Below, one piece after another: positions 53,771 to 62,307 of a stretch of 64,000 bases of DNA. This stretch comes from Siderastrea siderea (taxonomy: Eukaryota; Cnidaria; Anthozoa; Scleractinia; Rhizangiidae): NCBI GenBank assembly GCA_964030785.1, contig OZ034970.1, positions 17,443,911-17,507,910 of the forward strand. The letters are read 5' to 3'. The position numbers were made by a program, and so were the translations under genes. Position 1 is the first letter of the stretch, and each line of letters begins with the position of its first letter. Below the pieces are notes generated by a model. It was not told where the DNA came from, ran no database searches, and saw nothing but the letters and a program-made list of their open reading frames with translations.

Positions 53771-54084
53771 AACGTCTTGGACGTCAATTACCGTTTTTAC
53801 GGTCCATGTTACAAGAAGCCAATGGTTCCAAACGTCAAGAGTTGTTACAACATGCCAATGCCGATCAAATCAATGCTGTGAGTGAACTGGTCTTGAACTT
53901 TTTAAAAAACAAGATTCCTGTCACCCCACCCATGCTGGCTAAACTTCAACCCTATAAAAAGGTACTACGTGATTTGGGACGTCGTCGACATTCCGTCAAA
54001 AAACGTCGTCAGTGGTTAATCCAACAAAAAGGAAGCGGATTGTTTCAAGGACTTCACGAGGTGTTATGTCAATGTGTTCGTTAA
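53758..54084 (+). CDS. Conserved small Polinton protein, 108 aa
   Basis: Pattern LLQHANADQINAVSELVLNFL, KNKIPVTPPMLAKLQPYKK, RRRHSVKKRR and a final QQKGSGLFQGLHEV. I recognise this QINAxSExxLNxLK...KLxxYKxxLR...QxG arrangement as a recurrent small protein of animal Polintons and adintoviruses, of unknown function. Basic C-terminal half. Starts 13 bp inside the preceding gene's end. Confidence 0.65.
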   Translation: MGSMKRLGRQLPFLRSMLQEANGSKRQELLQHANADQINAVSELVLNFLKNKIPVTPPMLAKLQPYKKVLRDLGRRRHSVKKRRQWLIQQKGSGLFQGLHEVLCQCVR

Positions 54085-54296
54085 CCCTCCCTACGTGGAT
54101 GACTCTATTACAAGAGGCCAATCGGGCCACCGACCAGTGGAAAGACGAGTGTCATTATTGGAAGCATAAATATCACCTGTTGTATCGAGAGTACCAACAC
54201 ATCTTGAGGGCCCGTCTTTGTAAGAGTTGCCGTGACCAGGAAGACGGGGAACTTTGCTCCGACTGTAGTCAACGAACATGGACGAAGTGTACATGA
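54066..54296 (+). CDS. Small coiled-coil zinc-ribbon protein, 76 aa
   Basis: The ATG at 54066 overlaps the previous gene by 19 bp. A short helical segment rich in Trp, His and Tyr leads to CKSCRDQEDGELCSDC, two C-x2-C knuckles that could bind zinc. No family is recognised. The end overlaps the next gene's start by 19 bp. Confidence 0.5.
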   Translation: MSMCSLTLPTWMTLLQEANRATDQWKDECHYWKHKYHLLYREYQHILRARLCKSCRDQEDGELCSDCSQRTWTKCT

Positions 54297-54904
54297 TTCC
54301 CCACAAGGACTTGGAACAACTCATTCAATATTACAAAGGAGAACTCACCGAAAATGCCTTGTTGAACAAAGCCGCCACGCTCGCCGCCCAAAAACATGTG
54401 TTATTAGCCAACCCCCAATTACCTCCAGCCCTGGTCAATGCTCAAACCAAACCGTTGAGTCAAGAATTGACCAAGTTAACCAAACGCATTCGTCAATTTC
54501 CTGGCGGGGTGGGTGTGGGGGCGCCGGGTGGTCCACCAGGCGAAGAAGAAGAAGAAGCCGGGGATTTGGTGACGGGACCTGTGGAACAATGGTTGAAGCG
54601 CATGATAAAAGGCAGCCCGTCGACTCCCAAACCACCCATTACCCCTGCAACCAAGAAAGGCAAAGGAGCAGCCACAACCAGTAAGATTGTCAAGAAAGGG
54701 AGCCCATCCACCAGTCGAGGGGATAGCCGGTCGCGTTTAGAAGCCATTCGAGAACAACGCAAGGCTTTGGAAAAAAAGTTAGCCGAGAGTCGCAAAGGCA
54801 AAGCACCCGCCCGAGAAGTGGAACGATTGAAACCTTTACCCGGTTGGGAAGATTGGGCTCGTGGCAAAAAGTTACGACGTCGATTGGATTACGACAGTGA
54901 CTAA
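54278..54904 (+). CDS. Conserved Polinton protein of capsid module, 208 aa
   Basis: The N-terminus MDEVYMIPHKDLEQLIQYYK...LTENALLNKAATLAAQKH and the LTKLTKRIRQFP block form a pattern I recall from many Polintons. The function is unknown; virion association is inferred from location. The middle is Gly/Pro and Glu-rich, followed by basic, Ser/Thr-rich repeats (KGSPST occurs twice) and a helical basic tail ending DYDSD. Confidence 0.6.
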   Translation: MDEVYMIPHKDLEQLIQYYKGELTENALLNKAATLAAQKHVLLANPQLPPALVNAQTKPLSQELTKLTKRIRQFPGGVGVGAPGGPPGEEEEEAGDLVTGPVEQWLKRMIKGSPSTPKPPITPATKKGKGAATTSKIVKKGSPSTSRGDSRSRLEAIREQRKALEKKLAESRKGKAPAREVERLKPLPGWEDWARGKKLRRRLDYDSD

Positions 54905-54907
54905 AAG

Positions 54908-55264
54908 ATGCCCACCAAGAGAAAAAGGGGTATCAAAGGGAAACGCCCCCAACGAGGAGGAGCCTTGGATGTGCAAAAATGGATTGCGAAAACCGGCAAA
55001 GAATTTCATTGGCCCGGTTATCAGTACATGGGCCCTGGCACCCATTTGGCTAAACGTCTGAAACGGGGGGATCCCGGGATCAATCGCTTGGACCAAATTG
55101 CTAAGCAACACGACATTGATTACAGTCGTGCCAAGAATTTGCAAGATAAATGGAAAGCCGATACCAAGATGATCCAAGCCATTGATCGCTTACCCGGCAA
55201 GAAAAACAAGACGGAACGGGTCGTCAAGAAAATCATGCAAGCCAAGAAACGTTTGAAATTGTAA
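54908..55264 (+). CDS. Phospholipase A2-like protein (parvovirus VP1 type)
   Basis: A 118-aa protein with a basic head (KRKRGIKGKRPQRGGAL) and a PLA2 core. The calcium loop is YQYMGPGTHL (GPG at 42-44), and the catalytic pair is H68-D69 in IAKQHDIDYSRA. This matches the parvoviral VP1 PLA2 family, which helps virions cross endosomal membranes, and similar proteins in adintoviruses. A QRGG before the core may be a protease site that frees the enzyme. Length is close to the family minimum. AATAAA occurs at 55369-55374. Confidence 0.85.
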   Translation: MPTKRKRGIKGKRPQRGGALDVQKWIAKTGKEFHWPGYQYMGPGTHLAKRLKRGDPGINRLDQIAKQHDIDYSRAKNLQDKWKADTKMIQAIDRLPGKKNKTERVVKKIMQAKKRLKL

Positions 55265-55470
55265 ACATTTAATTAACATGTTGAGTCAAAAAATGTTACA
55301 TTGTTATTCTGCAGTTCGGTAGTCTCAAGCAGGATTGGCGAGACAAAACCCATTGTGATGCCAGATAAAATAAAAACAATGTCACTTGTGTCATTTTGAT
55401 TGATGAGTTGTCAAGTTCATTTGTTCTCTCACAAATACTGACACGGATGTTCTGCCAGAGGACGAGGGGG

Positions 55471-56556
55471 TTACAAATCAAACAATAAATCCACCCCCTC
55501 GTCGGATGACATGTCATGAACGAGGTCTTCAGGGGGCACCAATGTCTCCAGATCAAAAGTCTCGACATTGTTCATGACCTGCTGCCAATCCTCGGGTGAC
55601 ATGTCTTTCATTAACTCCTGCAAATACGAAACATTCTCCCAATCAGGGGAGTCCGCAACTTGCACGCCCCCCGAATCCAAATCAAAGAGAGTATGAGAGT
55701 CCGTGGGCGGTCCGTTTGTATCGCCCCCCGAATCCAAATCAAACAGAGTATGAGAGTCCGTGGGCGGTCCGTTTGTATCCACAGATTCCTGCGTCACAGG
55801 AATGGATTTCAAATAATCCGTCAGGGGGATGGTTAATGTCAAAGGTCCTAAAGCCTCCATTTTCTCTCGAGTGCTCTTTTTCTCCACCAGGCGGGCTCGA
55901 GTGCTCTTTTTCTCCCGCAGGCGGGCTCGACGACGCCTCTCTTTCTCCATCAACACCTCTCGATGGGTCTCCCGATATTGTCGCTCCTTCTCCAGGAGGT
56001 GTTCCAGATTGTTTTCCCGGTAGCGTTTTTGGGCTTCCGCCAGCTGGGCTCGATTCCTTTCTCGGTAGCGCCTTTGCTTCTCCAGCAGCATGGCTCGATT
56101 CCTTTCCCGGTAACGCCTATTACACTCAGCCACGCGCTCTGGATACCTTGCCTTGTAGCTCTGGCGGGCCGTCAACAGCTGTTTACGACGTTTGTCCTGG
56201 TAACACTGGTTGGACACCATCACACGGTCTGGATGCCTTTCCCGGTAGAGCCTTTGCATCTCCGTTAGGAACTCTCGATTGTTTTCTCGGTACTTTTTTT
56301 TGGAGGCGGCCACTTTCTCTGGGTTTTCGGTCCGGTACCGTGCACATTTGACCATGTTGCGTACTCGTTTCGCCCTGAGGACTGCCCGTTCGTACTCGTC
56401 GTCGTCGTCGTCGTCGTCGTGGGGGTCATAGTCGGAGTCGTCGTTGTCGTGGGGGTCATAGTCGGTGGGGGAGTCATCGTCGTCGTCGTCGCTTTGATGG
56501 TAACTGACGGGGGGTCTGTGACGACGGCGGCTGGGGAACGGTCTTGCGCGGGACAT
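55471..56556 (-). CDS. Acidic protein with nine 15-residue YRE repeats, 361 aa
   Basis: A basic head leads to poly-Asp tracts (DDDDDD; DDDDDDDEYE) coded by GTC/GAC triplets. Then nine consecutive 15-residue repeats span residues 74-208, each starting with Tyr, such as YRENNREFLTEMQRL and YRERNRAMLLEKQRR. After a basic stretch, the C-terminus is acidic and hydrophobic with an exactly duplicated block (GPPTDSHTLFDLDSGG) and a final SDEGVDLLFDL. Charged helical repeats plus an acidic-hydrophobic tail suggest a DNA-binding transcription activator; that is inference only. It overlaps the upstream minus-strand ORF by 83 bp. Confidence 0.6.
   Translation of the reverse strand: MSRARPFPSRRRHRPPVSYHQSDDDDDDSPTDYDPHDNDDSDYDPHDDDDDDDEYERAVLRAKRVRNMVKCARYRTENPEKVAASKKKYRENNREFLTEMQRLYRERHPDRVMVSNQCYQDKRRKQLLTARQSYKARYPERVAECNRRYRERNRAMLLEKQRRYRERNRAQLAEAQKRYRENNLEHLLEKERQYRETHREVLMEKERRRRARLREKKSTRARLVEKKSTREKMEALGPLTLTIPLTDYLKSIPVTQESVDTNGPPTDSHTLFDLDSGGDTNGPPTDSHTLFDLDSGGVQVADSPDWENVSYLQELMKDMSPEDWQQVMNNVETFDLETLVPPEDLVHDMSSDEGVDLLFDL
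55669..55782. repeat. 57-bp tandem duplication in the acidic tail
   Basis: Two near-identical 57-bp units each code for DTNGPPTDSHTLFDLDSGG in the minus-strand protein. One base differs in the visible core. Confidence 0.85.
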
Positions 56557-56884
56557 CAGGAGAGGGTGGCGGTGCTCGGGGAGGTGTGGCTGGTCGCTTA
56601 AATTGGTGGTGCCAGTTCGTCCAGCAATAATCTAGGCCCTCGATGTACCAGTCACAGGTCATGTGAGGGTAGCAATAGGTCTCCAAACGAACGGCCTCTT
56701 CGGCTCGGCGTTTCTGCGCCTCGACTTTCTCCGGTTCCAGTTCTTTTAACCTTTCGGCAAACTCCGCAAAGCTTTCCTCCTCCTCTTCCAACTCCCTCTT
56801 CACTTTCTCCAAGATCTGTTCAACTTCTAAATCGACTTCAAACTCCTCAAAGGCTTCTAATAGCTTCTCATGGCCAGCGTCCAT
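56474..56884 (-). CDS. Acidic coiled-coil protein with C/H cluster, 136 aa
   Basis: Start at the ATG 56884; a GTG start 15 bp earlier is not needed. The first 70 residues are Glu-rich coiled coil. Then YCYPHMTCDW...DYCWTNWHHQF holds three Cys and three His that could bind zinc. The C-terminus is Pro-rich and ends KRRRRR, a likely nuclear signal. It is divergent from polB and shares its promoter region, so it may be an early regulator (inference). No family is recognised. Confidence 0.55.
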   Translation of the reverse strand: MDAGHEKLLEAFEEFEVDLEVEQILEKVKRELEEEEESFAEFAERLKELEPEKVEAQKRRAEEAVRLETYCYPHMTCDWYIEGLDYCWTNWHHQFKRPATPPRAPPPSPDVPRKTVPQPPSSQTPRQLPSKRRRRR

Positions 56885-56915
56885 TTTGAGATGACTCACC
56901 TCGAGGGTCGATCTG

Positions 56916-57088
56916 TTTTATAGTCTCTCATTCGTTCCCATCATGCACCCTGGACCCTAACTAGAGAGGGGGGAGGGGGGTCCCCCCACCTCGTTCCACC
57001 CCTCCCTAGGGCACCCCCGCTCAGGGGGGCACCCTGTTTAGTGATTGGCTCCTTCCCCTCCCACGTGACCTTTTGGTTCTCTATAAAA
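56916..57088. promoter_or_regulatory. Bidirectional promoter of polB and the coiled-coil gene
   Basis: Rightward: a GATTGGCT (inverted CCAAT) box, CCCACGTGACC and TTTTGGTTCTCTATAAAA, with TATAAAA at 57082-57088, 34 bp before the polB ATG. Leftward: TATAAAA on the minus strand (56916-56922), 32 bp before the ATG at 56884. It also contains GTGGGGGGACCCCCCTCCCC (read on the minus strand), as does the left-arm promoter. Confidence 0.8.
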
Positions 57089-57122
57089 ACAGAGCCCCGA
57101 TCTCCAGTCAGTTCATCTGATC

Positions 57123-60100
57123 ATGTCCTCTCGCCAAGATGAGGAGGAAGCAGGGCCTAGTGGCCTCGCTAGAAGCGAGGTCCTGGCCCTGCTTGGTCTC
57201 GAGTTATCCGATTCAGAGCCAGAAGAGACCACTTCCTGTGTGGGACCATGTACGGAAGACATGCCGGACAGTGATGAGCTTTGTGAAGAGGCCTTGGATC
57301 GCTTCGAACGCCAACGTGCGTTTCAAACCCATCTTCTTCAACAAACTGGGGGAGGTTTGGATGCCAATGTGAAGGGTGTCTTTGACTTTGAACTCCAACC
57401 CTATGTCGATCGTTTGAGCAACCGTCTGGGAGTACGTGAACGTCATTTCAACACCCGCTTACGCCAAAGGGGGAATTTCATTCCCAATCAGAGCATGACT
57501 CGAGCTCTAGAAGAGGGGTTACGTCGCGCGGTGAATCAAGTGTTGACCACCACCACACCACCCCTCCACGATCAAGATCGCCTGTACTTTACCATCGCCT
57601 CCAACAGACTCCATAATAATTTTCAGGGCTGGGGATTACGTGCAGGAGAATGGCGCCAAGGCGGCGACCGTGTCGAGGCTTTGTTCCAACGTTTAGCCCA
57701 AGCCCTCAACAGCAATGAACAATTTGAAATGGACGACTCCTTTCAAGTCTCCATTACTCAAGTCCATCATGCCCCTCAAGGAACCGGTCGCCGACGCCAG
57801 AACAGACCCGGACACCAGCCTCTACGAAATTTAATAGGCCAGAAACGTTCCATTATCCAGATCCAAAACAAGGATGACCTCTGTTGTGCCAGAGCCCTCG
57901 TCACCGCCCAAGCTCGCGTGGACCAACACCCGAAATACAACAGCATCCGCCAAGGAAGACCCCTCCAAAAAGAAATGGCTCTCTTGCTCCATCACGAGGC
58001 CAACGTGCCCTTCGGCCCTTGTGGCTACCATGCCTTGACCCAATTCAGTACCACTCCTTCCCTGACCGGTTACCAGATCCTGTTGGTGGATGCGGACCGT
58101 TCTTTTCATATCACCACCTTTGGTCCTCTTCAAGACAAACAATTGATCCTGTTGCACGAGAAAGGCCATTATGATGTCATTACCAAGTTGCCAGGCTTTT
58201 TCGGATCCAGTTACGTCTGTGCCCATTGTTGGAAACCCTATGACAATGAGGGAAAGCATCGATGCAACAACAAACGTCATTGCAGGGCCTGTTGCCAAAA
58301 AGAGTGTCCCGATTTCTTGGAGGCGTACCCTCGAGGCCAGAAAGCCACGCAACGTTGTCAACAATGTCATCGGGACTTTTTTGGAGACACCTGTTTCCAA
58401 ATGCATCTGGTCAAGGACCACGCCGGCAAACCCGTGATCAACCTAGACTCCTCCGTCTGCTTTCGGCGCCGTCGCTGTGCTCAATGTCTACTTCTACTTC
58501 CTGCTCACCACATGGACAACCATCAATGTGGCTACATGGATTGTCCCTGTTGTCATGAGTACGTGGACGGTGCAACTCATCGTTGTTTTATTCAAATAGC
58601 CACTCAAGACAAGAAAAGAAAGAGGAAACGACAACGAGGGCCTCGCGCCAAACGTAGGGTGGATGCCACACCCGAGGAGGAGGAGGAAGACAGCCTACCA
58701 CCCCTTCATGTCTTCTTTGATATTGAAGCCATGCAACCCCAAGAACAACACATTGCGAATCTCGTGGTGGCCGAAACCGAAGACGACGACCAACCCATGT
58801 GTTTCCATGGCAACCATTGCGTCCGAGATTTCCTGGAATGGTTGGATACTTTGACCCTCCACGATACCCGCCAAGTTAATGTGTTGGCCCATAACTTCCA
58901 AGGGTACGATGGTTACTTTATCATTCATCAATATTATGGTGACAACAGGATCGTCGAGCAGCTCCGGAACGGATGTAAACTCTTACAAGTGCAACACGAT
59001 CGTATCCGTTTCATCGACTCATTGAGTTTCTTCCAGATGCCTCTGTCCGCGTTTCCCAAAACCTTTGGATTGACAGAACTCTGTAAAGGGTACTTCCCCC
59101 ACAAGTTCAATCATCCCGACCATCAAAACTACGTAGGCCCCATCCCGGCCCTCGATTACTACATGCCTGAAACCATGTCCCCCGAAGGCAAGCAAGCCTT
59201 GGAAACCTGGCATCAAAAGCAACGCGACCAGGTCTTTGACTTCCGCAAAGAACTGGTGGCCTACTGTAAATCGGATGTACGTCTCTTGAAAGAAGGTTGC
59301 TTGACATTCAAACGGTTGTTTGAAACGCTCACGGGCTTCAACCCCTTCGACCACATCACCATTGCTTCTGCTTGTAACCGCGATTTACGCATGAATCGCA
59401 TGATCCCAAACAGTATTGCCAGTGAACCCGTCCGAGGATGGCGCAATCGCATCAACTACTCCAAAGTGGCCCTGGAATGGTTAACCTGGTGTGCCCAAGA
59501 ACACAGCGTTCAACATGCCCGCAATGCCGGCGAGTATTGCATCCCTGGCACTAACTTCCATGTCGATGGTTTCGATGCCAGTACCAACACCATCTACGAA
59601 TTTCACGGGTGTTTCTGGCATGGGTGTCGTCGCTGTTTCCCCATTCGTCACGAAAGCCATCTACGTCACTATGATCGAACCATGCAAGATGTCTACGAGA
59701 CCACCCAGCAAAGAACCCTACAATTTAGAGAGCAAGGCTTCACTGTCGTGGAAATGTGGGAATGTGATTGGTCCCGTCTCAAAGACACCTCCTTGGACAT
59801 CAGAACTTTCCTGGGGACCCTTGACTTCACAGAACCCTTGAATCCCCGTGACGCTTTCTGCGGGGGTCGTACCAATGCCGTGAAACTGTACCATCACGTG
59901 ACACCCCATCAACAAATACATTACATTGATGTGACCTCCTTGTACCCCTGGGTGAACAAGACCTGTGTGTACCCCAAAGGCCATCCTCGTTTCATCTTCA
60001 ATCCGGGACACACCGACATCAGTTTCTACTTTGGCCTTGTCAAATGCCAAATTCTACCGCCACGTCATCTCTACCATCCTGTCCTGCCTTACCGTCATGC

Positions 60101-61217
60101 CTCCAAACTCCTTTTTCCTCTCTGTGCTGCCTGTGTGGAACAAGAGATGGTCAAACGGCCCTTACAGAGATGTGCAGAATGTGTGCACACCGACGAACAG
60201 CGAGCCTTGACGGGAACATGGTGTAGCCCGGAATTAAACAAAGCCGTCCAGCTCGGGTACGAAGTCCAGTACATCTATGAGGTCTGGCATTTTGACGAGA
60301 CGTGTGAGGGCCTGTTCCGAGATTACGTCAACACCTGGTTGAAGATCAAACAGGAAGCCAGCGGGTGGCCATCCTGGGTTGGTGACGACGAAACCAAACG
60401 TCAGCAATACCTTCGAGAGTACTTCGAGCATGAAGGCATCCAATTGGAGTACAACAACATCCAAAAGAATCCGGGGTTGCGTACCCTCGCTAAAATGATG
60501 CTCAATTCCATGTGGGGCAAGTTTGGACAACGACTCAACAAAACCCAAGTCCAGACGTTTGAAGACCCTCAAGCCTTCCACCGTTTTCTAGATACCAGTA
60601 CGTTGGACGTACGTCACGTCTCCGTCATCAACGAGCAATTAGTGGAGGTACATTACCAGTACCAAGACGAAGACATCCCTGTCTCACCGAACCTCAATAT
60701 CTTCGTGGCATGTTTCACTACCTGTTGGGCCCGGCTGCGACTGTATGCAGCCCTGGAACAGCTAGGGGAACGTGTCCTCTACTACGACACGGACTCCGTC
60801 ATCTATTGGACGGACGAGAATCAACCCACCCCGGTCTTGGGCGATTACCTCGGCGAGTTTACGAGTGAATTGGACAAGGAGGATTACATCGTAGAATTTG
60901 TCTCAGGGGGTCCCAAGAACTATGGATACCAAACCCAGAAGGGCCACGTCGAGTGCAAGGTGCGAGGGTTCCGCCTTAACAGCGAAGGCAAAACCCAATT
61001 GAATTACAACATCATGCGTCAGAATGTCCTGGACGAAATCCAGAAGCCCCTCCTCAAACCCAGGCAGACCCAGGTCGTCAAATCATATCAAATTGTACGC
61101 GATCCCCAACACTATCAACTGTACACCTTCCCAGAATACAAACAATACCGGTTGGTGTACGAGAAGAGAGTCGTGGATCCTATCACGTTTCAGACGTTTC
61201 CTTATGGGTACCAATGA
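57123..61217 (+). CDS. polB: Protein-primed family B DNA polymerase
   Basis: A 1364-aa pPolB. The N-terminal ~330 residues are unique to Polinton polymerases and end in LLHEKGHYDVITKLPGFFGS. Several Cys/His fingers follow (about 360-500). The 3'-5' exonuclease has FDIEAM (D533, E535), AHNFQGYDG (D596) and YCKSDVRLL (D718). An endonuclease-like insert resembling very-short-patch nucleases lies at about 815-900 (YEFHGCFWHGC, REQGFTVVEMWECDW). The polymerase has DVTSLYPW (motif A, D936), KMMLNSMWGKFG (motif B, N1128) and YYDTDSVIY (motif C, D1222/D1224). All catalytic residues are present and the frame is intact. It replicates the element from protein-primed ends. Confidence 0.95.
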   Translation: MSSRQDEEEAGPSGLARSEVLALLGLELSDSEPEETTSCVGPCTEDMPDSDELCEEALDRFERQRAFQTHLLQQTGGGLDANVKGVFDFELQPYVDRLSNRLGVRERHFNTRLRQRGNFIPNQSMTRALEEGLRRAVNQVLTTTTPPLHDQDRLYFTIASNRLHNNFQGWGLRAGEWRQGGDRVEALFQRLAQALNSNEQFEMDDSFQVSITQVHHAPQGTGRRRQNRPGHQPLRNLIGQKRSIIQIQNKDDLCCARALVTAQARVDQHPKYNSIRQGRPLQKEMALLLHHEANVPFGPCGYHALTQFSTTPSLTGYQILLVDADRSFHITTFGPLQDKQLILLHEKGHYDVITKLPGFFGSSYVCAHCWKPYDNEGKHRCNNKRHCRACCQKECPDFLEAYPRGQKATQRCQQCHRDFFGDTCFQMHLVKDHAGKPVINLDSSVCFRRRRCAQCLLLLPAHHMDNHQCGYMDCPCCHEYVDGATHRCFIQIATQDKKRKRKRQRGPRAKRRVDATPEEEEEDSLPPLHVFFDIEAMQPQEQHIANLVVAETEDDDQPMCFHGNHCVRDFLEWLDTLTLHDTRQVNVLAHNFQGYDGYFIIHQYYGDNRIVEQLRNGCKLLQVQHDRIRFIDSLSFFQMPLSAFPKTFGLTELCKGYFPHKFNHPDHQNYVGPIPALDYYMPETMSPEGKQALETWHQKQRDQVFDFRKELVAYCKSDVRLLKEGCLTFKRLFETLTGFNPFDHITIASACNRDLRMNRMIPNSIASEPVRGWRNRINYSKVALEWLTWCAQEHSVQHARNAGEYCIPGTNFHVDGFDASTNTIYEFHGCFWHGCRRCFPIRHESHLRHYDRTMQDVYETTQQRTLQFREQGFTVVEMWECDWSRLKDTSLDIRTFLGTLDFTEPLNPRDAFCGGRTNAVKLYHHVTPHQQIHYIDVTSLYPWVNKTCVYPKGHPRFIFNPGHTDISFYFGLVKCQILPPRHLYHPVLPYRHASKLLFPLCAACVEQEMVKRPLQRCAECVHTDEQRALTGTWCSPELNKAVQLGYEVQYIYEVWHFDETCEGLFRDYVNTWLKIKQEASGWPSWVGDDETKRQQYLREYFEHEGIQLEYNNIQKNPGLRTLAKMMLNSMWGKFGQRLNKTQVQTFEDPQAFHRFLDTSTLDVRHVSVINEQLVEVHYQYQDEDIPVSPNLNIFVACFTTCWARLRLYAALEQLGERVLYYDTDSVIYWTDENQPTPVLGDYLGEFTSELDKEDYIVEFVSGGPKNYGYQTQKGHVECKVRGFRLNSEGKTQLNYNIMRQNVLDEIQKPLLKPRQTQVVKSYQIVRDPQHYQLYTFPEYKQYRLVYEKRVVDPITFQTFPYGYQ

Positions 61218-61430
61218 GAAACGTTGCCCCTCGGATTCTTCCCCCCACAACTTCCATCGCTGTCATCTGTGGCTGTAACTTGCTTACTTGCTTGCTGCCT
61301 TGGGAGCCATCAATGACATCATCTTGACCGAGCCCATGACGTCACCTTCAATCCCTGGCTTCATTCTGCATGTGCGGATCCACGACTCGTTTGTCGTAGA
61401 CTAACTGGTATCATTTATACTGGGGTTCAA
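61218..61430. other. 3' flank of polB
   Basis: No ORF. The sequence CTTGCTTACTTGCTTGC is a short repeat at about 61278-61295. Confidence 0.4.
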
Positions 61431-61745
61431 ATGGAACACTCATCATTGAACACTCATATTATTCAAAGGAATACTCATATTATTAAAAGGAACTCAAAGG
61501 AACTCAAAGGAATACTCATATTATTAAAAGGAACTCAAAGGAATACTCATATTATTAAAAGGAACTCAAAGGAACACTCATATTATCAAAAGGAACTCAA
61601 AGGAATACTCATCATGGAATACTCATCATGGAACACTCATATTATTAAAAGGAACTCAAAGGAATACTCGTATTATTAAAAGGAATACTCATATTATTAA
61701 AAGGAACTCAAAGGAACACTCAAATATTATCAAAAGGAACTCATT
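61431..61745. repeat. Tandem repeat, ~31-bp AAAAGGAACTCAAAGGAATACTCA unit
   Basis: About ten imperfect units built from GGAACTCAAAGGAATACTCA and TATTATTAAAA, just inside the right terminal inverted repeat. The left arm has no counterpart. Confidence 0.9.
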
Positions 61746-61846
61746 AATAGGGATTTCCACTATTTCATCGAAAACCATATACTCTCCTTCCTTAAAACGT
61801 CAGCTGCTACCATTTCTGTTGGGGGTTGTGTTTACAACCTATCACC

Positions 61847-62301
61847 TTCAGGAGCATGCGTCATGCCAGGCTGATCATCAGAGAGAAGAAAGCCAAGCAT
61901 GAGCAAGATGCTATTAAGAAGAAATCGAATAAACCCTCGTCCTCTCCACTTTAGTTTTCTCTCACTTGTTGTGAAAAAGGTTGACAATAAAATATTATTT
62001 TTTTTATTTTCTTGTTTTTCAGTCAAGGACCACCCTCGTTCCCCCAATTGGACTTTGGACTTTGAGCCCGCGTTTTCTCAGCGGGTTTACTTCCCCTTGA
62101 GCCCACGATCCCTTTTTCCAACTGGTCAGCGGTTTCCCATTCCAAATCACGTGACTTCCGGTTGCATGAGCCCACGATCCCTTTTTTCCCACTGGTCAGC
62201 GGTTTCCCCCTCTTAAAAACACGTGACTTCCGGTTCCGGTTATGACGTCATCCTTACATCAAAACGAGGCAAAGTGTGCCATACGAGCGTACATTACTAC
62301 T
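61847..62301 (-). repeat. Polinton terminal inverted repeat, right (455 bp)
   Basis: Inverted copy of 40058-40516, ending ...CATTACTACT. It carries the same ETS/E-box composites, CRE-like site and AATAAA motifs. The open frame at 61899-62216 is a by-product of the repeat and is mirrored in the left copy. Confidence 0.95.
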
Positions 62302-62307
62302 GTCGTG
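62302..62307. repeat. Polinton target-site duplication, right
   Basis: GTCGTG, identical to 40052-40057. Confidence 0.95.

Larger units (their letters stand above)
40058..62301 (+). mobile_element. Complete Polinton/Maverick (adintovirus-like) element, 22,244 bp
   Basis: The element is bounded by inverted repeats starting AGTAGTAATG and by a 6-bp target duplication, both typical of Polintons. All hallmark genes are present and uninterrupted: protein-primed polB, retroviral-type integrase, double-jelly-roll major capsid protein, adenain-like protease and packaging ATPase, plus penton-like, phospholipase-like and core-like proteins. The near-identical ends, perfect duplication and absence of broken frames indicate a recent insertion. 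Polintons replicate via their own polymerase and integrate with their integrase; the capsid genes suggest that virions can form, which is inferred rather than shown. Confidence 0.95.

Noticed and set aside
56474..56884. An LxCxE retinoblastoma-binding motif or clear small-T-like finger in the early-type proteins
   Set aside because: No LxCxE was found. The Cys/His cluster is suggestive but does not match a named finger.
61899..62216. 105-codon ORF at the right end, with a partial mirror copy at the left end
   Set aside because: It lies entirely in the terminal inverted repeat. The left copy is broken by indels and there is no domain.
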